Program-made: the position numbers and the translations under genes
The notes under the pieces: model-generated
What the model saw: only the letters and a program-made list of their open reading frames with translations
The model's database searches: none
What the model was told of the DNA's origin: nothing
Shown: piece after piece, positions 60,037-64,000 of the stretch
Layout of the letters: each line of letters opens with the position of its first letter
Numbering within the stretch: the stretch's first letter is position 1
Assembly (NCBI RefSeq): GCF_014651675.1
Contig: NZ_BMXI01000001.1
Coordinates: 499,968-563,967, forward strand
Direction of reading: 5' to 3'
Origin: Roseibacillus persicicus
GTDB lineage: Bacteria > Verrucomicrobiota > Verrucomicrobiia > Verrucomicrobiales > Akkermansiaceae
DNA length: 64,000 bases

Positions 60037-62066
60037 TGAAGATTCGCAACAGTTCCAGACTCCCCAAGCGAGGCTACGCCGCCCTCCTGACGACGGTGAC
60101 GCTATCGCTCACCATTATGGCTTTCGCCATGACGGCCTTCCGTGGCACTCGTCAGGCCCACCGGGTACAGAGCGTCAATCAAGTGCGATTGGACTATAGC
60201 CAGAAAGAACGCGCCTTCCTTCGCTCTCTGCTGCAAATCGTTCCCAACGCCGCGATGACCGCCATGATGGAGAATTCGCAATCCTCCGTGGATGACATCT
60301 CCTGGGAGGGCATCTTCGAGGATGCCTTGGTTCAGGCCCGCGTGGACCAGGCGCTTGACCCCGCAATCTCCGCCGACTTGGGAATCTCCGCAACAGTCAT
60401 TTCAGCCAATACAGGAGACGCCACTTTTCTCCCCTCCAATCTCGTGACCGCGCCGAACGGCAGTGGAAACTTCGTCCTACCTTCGACCGCCTCGTCCTTC
60501 CCCACCGGGATGACCCTTCCTCCAGGGCTGACCTGGACCGGAGCTGGCTCGGGAACTGACCTGACCCACCCGGTCGTCACTTTCCGCAAAGCTCTCCCCG
60601 GAAGCTCCGAACTCTATACCGAAATGCCCTATCCCCAGATTGCATTCGGCTACACTGAACAGGGATCCACCTTCATCGCCAAACGCAACTGGTGGGCCTT
60701 TACCCTCAACTTCGGAGCAGATACCGAGGCCATCACGGGAATCGCTCCCACACCGCGGACTTATGTCCTCTCGATTTACGAAGTTCCGACTCAGCTCGCA
60801 GTCTCCAGCTCGGGCTTCACCACTTCTCTTGGTAAGTTCAATGACGGTTCCGACTGGGATCCGGCCAAAATTTCCATCACCGGAAGCGTCTACGCCTCCA
60901 AGGCCAAGGTGGAAGACCTCAGCCAGTTTACCAATGTGGCCAGCCGCGAAGGAGTCTTTTTAGGTTCGTCGGCTCCCGCAGGCCAATCGATTGGAGGCCT
61001 GGCCGAGCGCCGCGAGCTCGAGGCGACCACCAATACCTTCTACCCCTACTCTTCATCATCCGATTCGGGCATGGTTTCTTTCACCGCTGTGAACCGGGGC
61101 TGGGATTTCTTCGACTACTTCGCAGACACGACCTTGGCGGACCGAACGCAGGCTTACTTCAGCGACCCCGTGTCTTCCAGCACTCGCCGGGACTACTTCT
61201 CTGACCCTACTGCCATGAATAGCGTCAGCCCCACTGGCTGGAATGAATATTCTCTGGGAGCCCGGCAAACCCAGATGCAGGTGGAAATTGGCCGAGCCAC
61301 TTCCTCAAGCAACCAGATGCCCAATCGCCTGTTTGTGAGCGCCCGCTTTGATAGCGACACCATCACCCGGAGACAGCAGACTTCTCGAAATGCCTGGTGG
61401 CGCTTTGAGGGAGAAGATGGTTACTCCCAGGGCGGACAGAGCTGGCCCACTACTCCCGACGGGGACGACTGGTTCGTTCAAACCGAATACCTCCCCAATG
61501 GCCGCCCTTGCCTAACCCTCGATCTGGAGAAACTTCCCGCTTTCCTAACAGAAATCTCAGCCGATGACTGCACCATCAACAACTCGATTTGGATCGGTCC
61601 CAAGTATGGTGTCGGAGACGTCGCCAAGCCTTCCTTTCCCAGCGCCAATGACGATGTCGCCTTGTTGATTAAAGCTTCCGAAGATCTCTCGGCCTACACC
61701 AATGGACTCACCATCATCACTCCGTTGCGGGTTTACTTTGCCGATAACTTCAACGCCGTGCCCACTACCCCGCCAGCTGGCAGCGGAATCACTGGCGACT
61801 GGTATCCACCAGTCTCAGTCTATGCTCCCGAGAAGCGCTTTGGTATTCAGGACACCTCCGGCGCGATCGACATTCAAGGTCAGATCGGGGTCTTGCCCTC
61901 CGACTCGGTGAGCTCGGAGGTCCACCCTCTCGACCTCAAGGACGGCGGCACCGACACCGTCGACTCGAACTCGATCAACGTGAATCTGACCTCGATTCAG
62001 CAAGTGGAAGACCTCCCGCCCGTCAACTCCATGAGCTGGCTGACTGTTATTCAAGAAGTCCACTAG
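60036..62066 (+). CDS. Large pilin-like protein, possible pilus-tip adhesin or GspK-type minor pseudopilin
   Basis: The 676-residue product starts with a TAATG overlap of the upstream stop. The N-terminus has a basic leader, then RGYAALLTTVTLSLTIMAFA, a PilX/GspK-type hydrophobic segment lacking the usual Glu at +5, as GspK-like tip subunits do. The C-terminal 600 residues are beta-rich with Ser/Thr/Asn and a PEVP-free composition; no named domain was recognised. As the largest product and last gene of the operon it is a candidate tip protein that contacts substrates or surfaces (inference). Its stop codon overlaps the convergent L,D-transpeptidase stop by four bases. Confidence 0.8.
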   Translation: MKIRNSSRLPKRGYAALLTTVTLSLTIMAFAMTAFRGTRQAHRVQSVNQVRLDYSQKERAFLRSLLQIVPNAAMTAMMENSQSSVDDISWEGIFEDALVQARVDQALDPAISADLGISATVISANTGDATFLPSNLVTAPNGSGNFVLPSTASSFPTGMTLPPGLTWTGAGSGTDLTHPVVTFRKALPGSSELYTEMPYPQIAFGYTEQGSTFIAKRNWWAFTLNFGADTEAITGIAPTPRTYVLSIYEVPTQLAVSSSGFTTSLGKFNDGSDWDPAKISITGSVYASKAKVEDLSQFTNVASREGVFLGSSAPAGQSIGGLAERRELEATTNTFYPYSSSSDSGMVSFTAVNRGWDFFDYFADTTLADRTQAYFSDPVSSSTRRDYFSDPTAMNSVSPTGWNEYSLGARQTQMQVEIGRATSSSNQMPNRLFVSARFDSDTITRRQQTSRNAWWRFEGEDGYSQGGQSWPTTPDGDDWFVQTEYLPNGRPCLTLDLEKLPAFLTEISADDCTINNSIWIGPKYGVGDVAKPSFPSANDDVALLIKASEDLSAYTNGLTIITPLRVYFADNFNAVPTTPPAGSGITGDWYPPVSVYAPEKRFGIQDTSGAIDIQGQIGVLPSDSVSSEVHPLDLKDGGTDTVDSNSINVNLTSIQQVEDLPPVNSMSWLTVIQEVH

Positions 62067-62632
62067 AGCCGCACCGTCACCGGCATTCCCAACCGGCTTC
62101 TCTCATAGATCAATGGCTGGACCTCTTCGGGCATTCGAATGCATCCGAAACTGGTGCGATAACCTTTGGGAAATTCACCCACGTGAATCCCAACTCCATC
62201 CCAAGTCAATCGCATCCAGTACGGCATCGCGATTCCCAGATACTCGGTTCCGGGAGGCTTTTGCGAAACCTCCCAGCTCTTCTCGACGATCACTTCGCCG
62301 GTCTCCTTCGAGACATACTTCCCGTATTTGTTAGACCGCTTGTCCACGATCATTTCCTTAATCCGGAACGTTCCGGTTGGGGTCTCCCGCCCATCGATCC
62401 CCGTCGAGCAATCGGTTTCGATCACCGTCCTCCCCTTGTCATCCCTCAGGGTCAGTCGCTGATCTTGCAAGGAAATCTCTATAGCGCCTTTTCCTCTCTC
62501 CATCGTTTGATAAACTTCCTCATCAACCCGCCAACCGGGCTCTGGAGAAGCCAATCGAGAGCCGGACTGCACGGAACCACACGAACACAGGCCGGCTCCC
62601 GCCAGACACCCCAAAACCCAGATAGCTTTCAT
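62063..62632 (-). CDS. L,D-transpeptidase lipoprotein (YkuD domain)
   Basis: The start at 62632 gives 189 residues beginning MKAIWVLGCLAGAGLCSC, a lipoprotein signal with Cys candidates in AGLCSCG. The YkuD domain has GIHVGEFPKGYRTSFGCIRM, in which His and the final Cys are the catalytic residues of the H-x14-S/T-x-G-C motif. The N-terminal strand GAIEISLQDQRLTLRDD is typical. Unlike the soluble enzyme at 43362-44546, it carries no LysM or peptidoglycan-binding domain and is membrane-tethered. Lipidated YkuD proteins can attach lipoproteins to peptidoglycan. Convergent with the tip-like pilin gene, whose stop shares the CTAG palindrome. Confidence 0.92.
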   Translation of the reverse strand: MKAIWVLGCLAGAGLCSCGSVQSGSRLASPEPGWRVDEEVYQTMERGKGAIEISLQDQRLTLRDDKGRTVIETDCSTGIDGRETPTGTFRIKEMIVDKRSNKYGKYVSKETGEVIVEKSWEVSQKPPGTEYLGIAMPYWMRLTWDGVGIHVGEFPKGYRTSFGCIRMPEEVQPLIYERSRLGMPVTVRL

Positions 62633-62742
62633 GAAGGAAAAGCTGCCGAGTGAAGGCCGCCACTTCAAGTGCTAAATTTTCAGCATATGAAACGAAGAGC
62701 CTCCAAGGGTCAGAAGTTTATGGTCGAGAGCTGTCTCTCCGC

Positions 62743-64000
62743 CTAACGAGCCTCAACGCTCACGTCGTCGATATACCACCCGAGGAAATCGTTGGTCGGA
62801 CCGCCATCTCCACTGAAGCGAAACTCAATACGGACAGCCTGCCCCAAAGCTTCAGCCGGCAACTCGATACCGGAGACAGTTTCCCAGTCAGTCTCGTTCA
62901 CATCCATGTCTTCAGCCTGGAAGATGGCACCGGTCCCGATAACTTCCCCGGTGGTATCGCTAACGACATAGACCTCCGCAGTATCATCTGCCGGAAAGTC
63001 CATGTTTTGAGAGAAGCCAAGAGTCGCAGAAATCGTGAATCCGGTGAGATCGAGCACTGGCGTACTTAGGCACGTCGAAGTGCCAACTTCATAGAATCCT
63101 GCGCTCCCTGACTCCGGGGTGGAGGCATCGCCCAAGGAGGTTCCCCAGGCAGTCGTCCCACTGCTACCGCCCGCCACGACTCCCCCGGGTCCTTCCGAAT
63201 CAGGAAGGCCGAATTCCCATGGCGACCCCGTCCCCTTGTTCGTCATCGTGAAACTGCCATCACTTGCTTCGAAGTCCGCTGTCAAAAGAACCGTGGGAGC
63301 CACTTCCTCCTCTCTCAAGGTGAAAAACCGTTGCTCGCCCGAGAGAGCGACTCCAACGAGACTGTTGCTTCCTGTCCCCGAAGCGGCGATATCCTCCAGA
63401 AGACCAGCGCCATCATCATGAACCAACCATTCCGAAGGTGGCGTGCTGAGATCAGTCGAACTCAAGAGGTCATATTGATATCCCGCAGTGCTTTCCCAAG
63501 AGAAGTCGAGCGCTCCTGCCACTTGACTCACGGAAAGAATAACAGGATCGACCGTATCTGCGGTAATCAGAATATTATCAAAGATATGGAAAGTCGGATT
63601 GCTGTTACCTGTGGGAGTATCGGGATTCCGTCGAATCATGAAATAGGCATCGTCAGTAAAGACAACCCCGTCAACCCCATCAGTGATGGTCACCCTCTCA
63701 CCCAGCAGATACCCCCCGTTGTCAGTCCCATCCGAGGTATAAGTCGCCAGCGTCACTGGTTCTGTGAAAGCCGCATCTGCCGAATATTGGATCGCGATTG
63801 AGTAGGCGTGATCGTCATCCAGATTAACGTCGAACTCCATCACTACAGTATTGGCACCCAAGGTCGCGAGTGGCATCGGACTGTCCAATGTCGCCGCTCC
63901 CGTATTCGCTCGCACTCGCATTCCAGAGCCCCCATCCCCGCTCCCGAGCTGATCCCAACGCGCGTTGCTATTGACTGAGTCTCCGGCAGTGGCATTGAGA
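62743..64000 (-). CDS. Large secreted protein, C-terminal part (5' end beyond window)
   Basis: The minus frame is open from the right window edge to the stop at 62743 (about 419 codons); an internal Met at 63921 is not a convincing start because similar sequence continues upstream. Visible modules are a jelly-roll-like domain (SIAIQYSADAAFTEPVTLAT, NPTFHIFDNILITAD), then DFSWESTAGYQYDLLSSTDL ending in QRFFTLREE, which is the recurrent exported C-terminal domain but here internal, and last a MAM/jelly-roll-like domain (DFEASDGSFTMTNKGTGSPW, GWYIDDVSVEAR). No PEP-CTERM tail. Probably a carbohydrate-binding or degrading surface protein (inference). Confidence 0.72.
   Translation of the reverse strand, partial: LNATAGDSVNSNARWDQLGSGDGGSGMRVRANTGAATLDSPMPLATLGANTVVMEFDVNLDDDHAYSIAIQYSADAAFTEPVTLATYTSDGTDNGGYLLGERVTITDGVDGVVFTDDAYFMIRRNPDTPTGNSNPTFHIFDNILITADTVDPVILSVSQVAGALDFSWESTAGYQYDLLSSTDLSTPPSEWLVHDDGAGLLEDIAASGTGSNSLVGVALSGEQRFFTLREEEVAPTVLLTADFEASDGSFTMTNKGTGSPWEFGLPDSEGPGGVVAGGSSGTTAWGTSLGDASTPESGSAGFYEVGTSTCLSTPVLDLTGFTISATLGFSQNMDFPADDTAEVYVVSDTTGEVIGTGAIFQAEDMDVNETDWETVSGIELPAEALGQAVRIEFRFSGDGGPTNDFLGWYIDDVSVEAR

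Overview
The window looks like part of a Verrucomicrobiota chromosome, probably an aquatic Verrucomicrobiales-type organism (inference). The reasons are a GC-rich coding style, five small secreted proteins ending in PEP-CTERM-like sorting tails, many secreted carbohydrate-active proteins (sulfatase, sialate O-acetylesterase-like protein, putative propeller glycosidase, putative polysaccharide lyase, phosphodiester glycosidase-like proteins), a CotH kinase, and a recurrent Trp/Phe-rich C-terminal domain on otherwise unrelated exported proteins. I saw no rRNA, convincing tRNA, CRISPR array, insertion sequence or prophage.

Layout. 1-8.3 kb: a partial secreted EEP-type nuclease, small and mid-sized secreted unknowns, an alpha/beta hydrolase and a secreted FAD-dependent oxidoreductase. 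8.3-12 kb: a minus-strand three-gene glycan operon (GT2 glycosyltransferase fused to a receiver domain, GT4 glycosyltransferase, flippase-like membrane protein). 12-16 kb: gamma-glutamyltransferase and a putative glycosidase. 16-21.7 kb: a small basic protein, a CotH kinase, a two-component system, and a divergent PEP-CTERM protein; a 23-bp inverted repeat lies in front of the regulator. 21.8-30.3 kb: sulfatase, AIM24 protein, Tat-type aldo/keto reductase, an 877-residue DUF4114-like protein and PEP-CTERM proteins. 30.4-38.7 kb: one 2779-codon surface protein with 13 tandem SdrD B/Cna B-like repeats, three pairs of which form exact-length 735-bp higher-order units. 38.7-39.5 kb: an AT-rich gene-free stretch.

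39.5-53.5 kb: an acetylesterase-like protein, a LysR/SDR divergent pair, a protein phosphatase, a LysM/L,D-transpeptidase, a DP-repeat protein, two paralogous secreted proteins (one with and one without a PEP-CTERM tail), a putative polysaccharide lyase, and a GAF / BON-MscS / lipid kinase / metallophosphoesterase run. 53.5-64 kb: a vanadium haloperoxidase-like protein, two translationally coupled phosphodiester glycosidase-like proteins, a possible double-psi-barrel protein, a coupled three-gene pilin-like operon, an L,D-transpeptidase lipoprotein, and the end of a large secreted protein that runs off the right edge.

Together the genes describe a cell that invests in its surface: polysaccharide breakdown, peptidoglycan cross-linking, envelope glycan assembly, pilus-like structures and sorted surface proteins. 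The most unusual items are the glycosyltransferase-receiver fusion, the repeat architecture of the giant surface protein, the operator-like repeats in front of the two-component system, and the paralogue pair that differs by its sorting tail.
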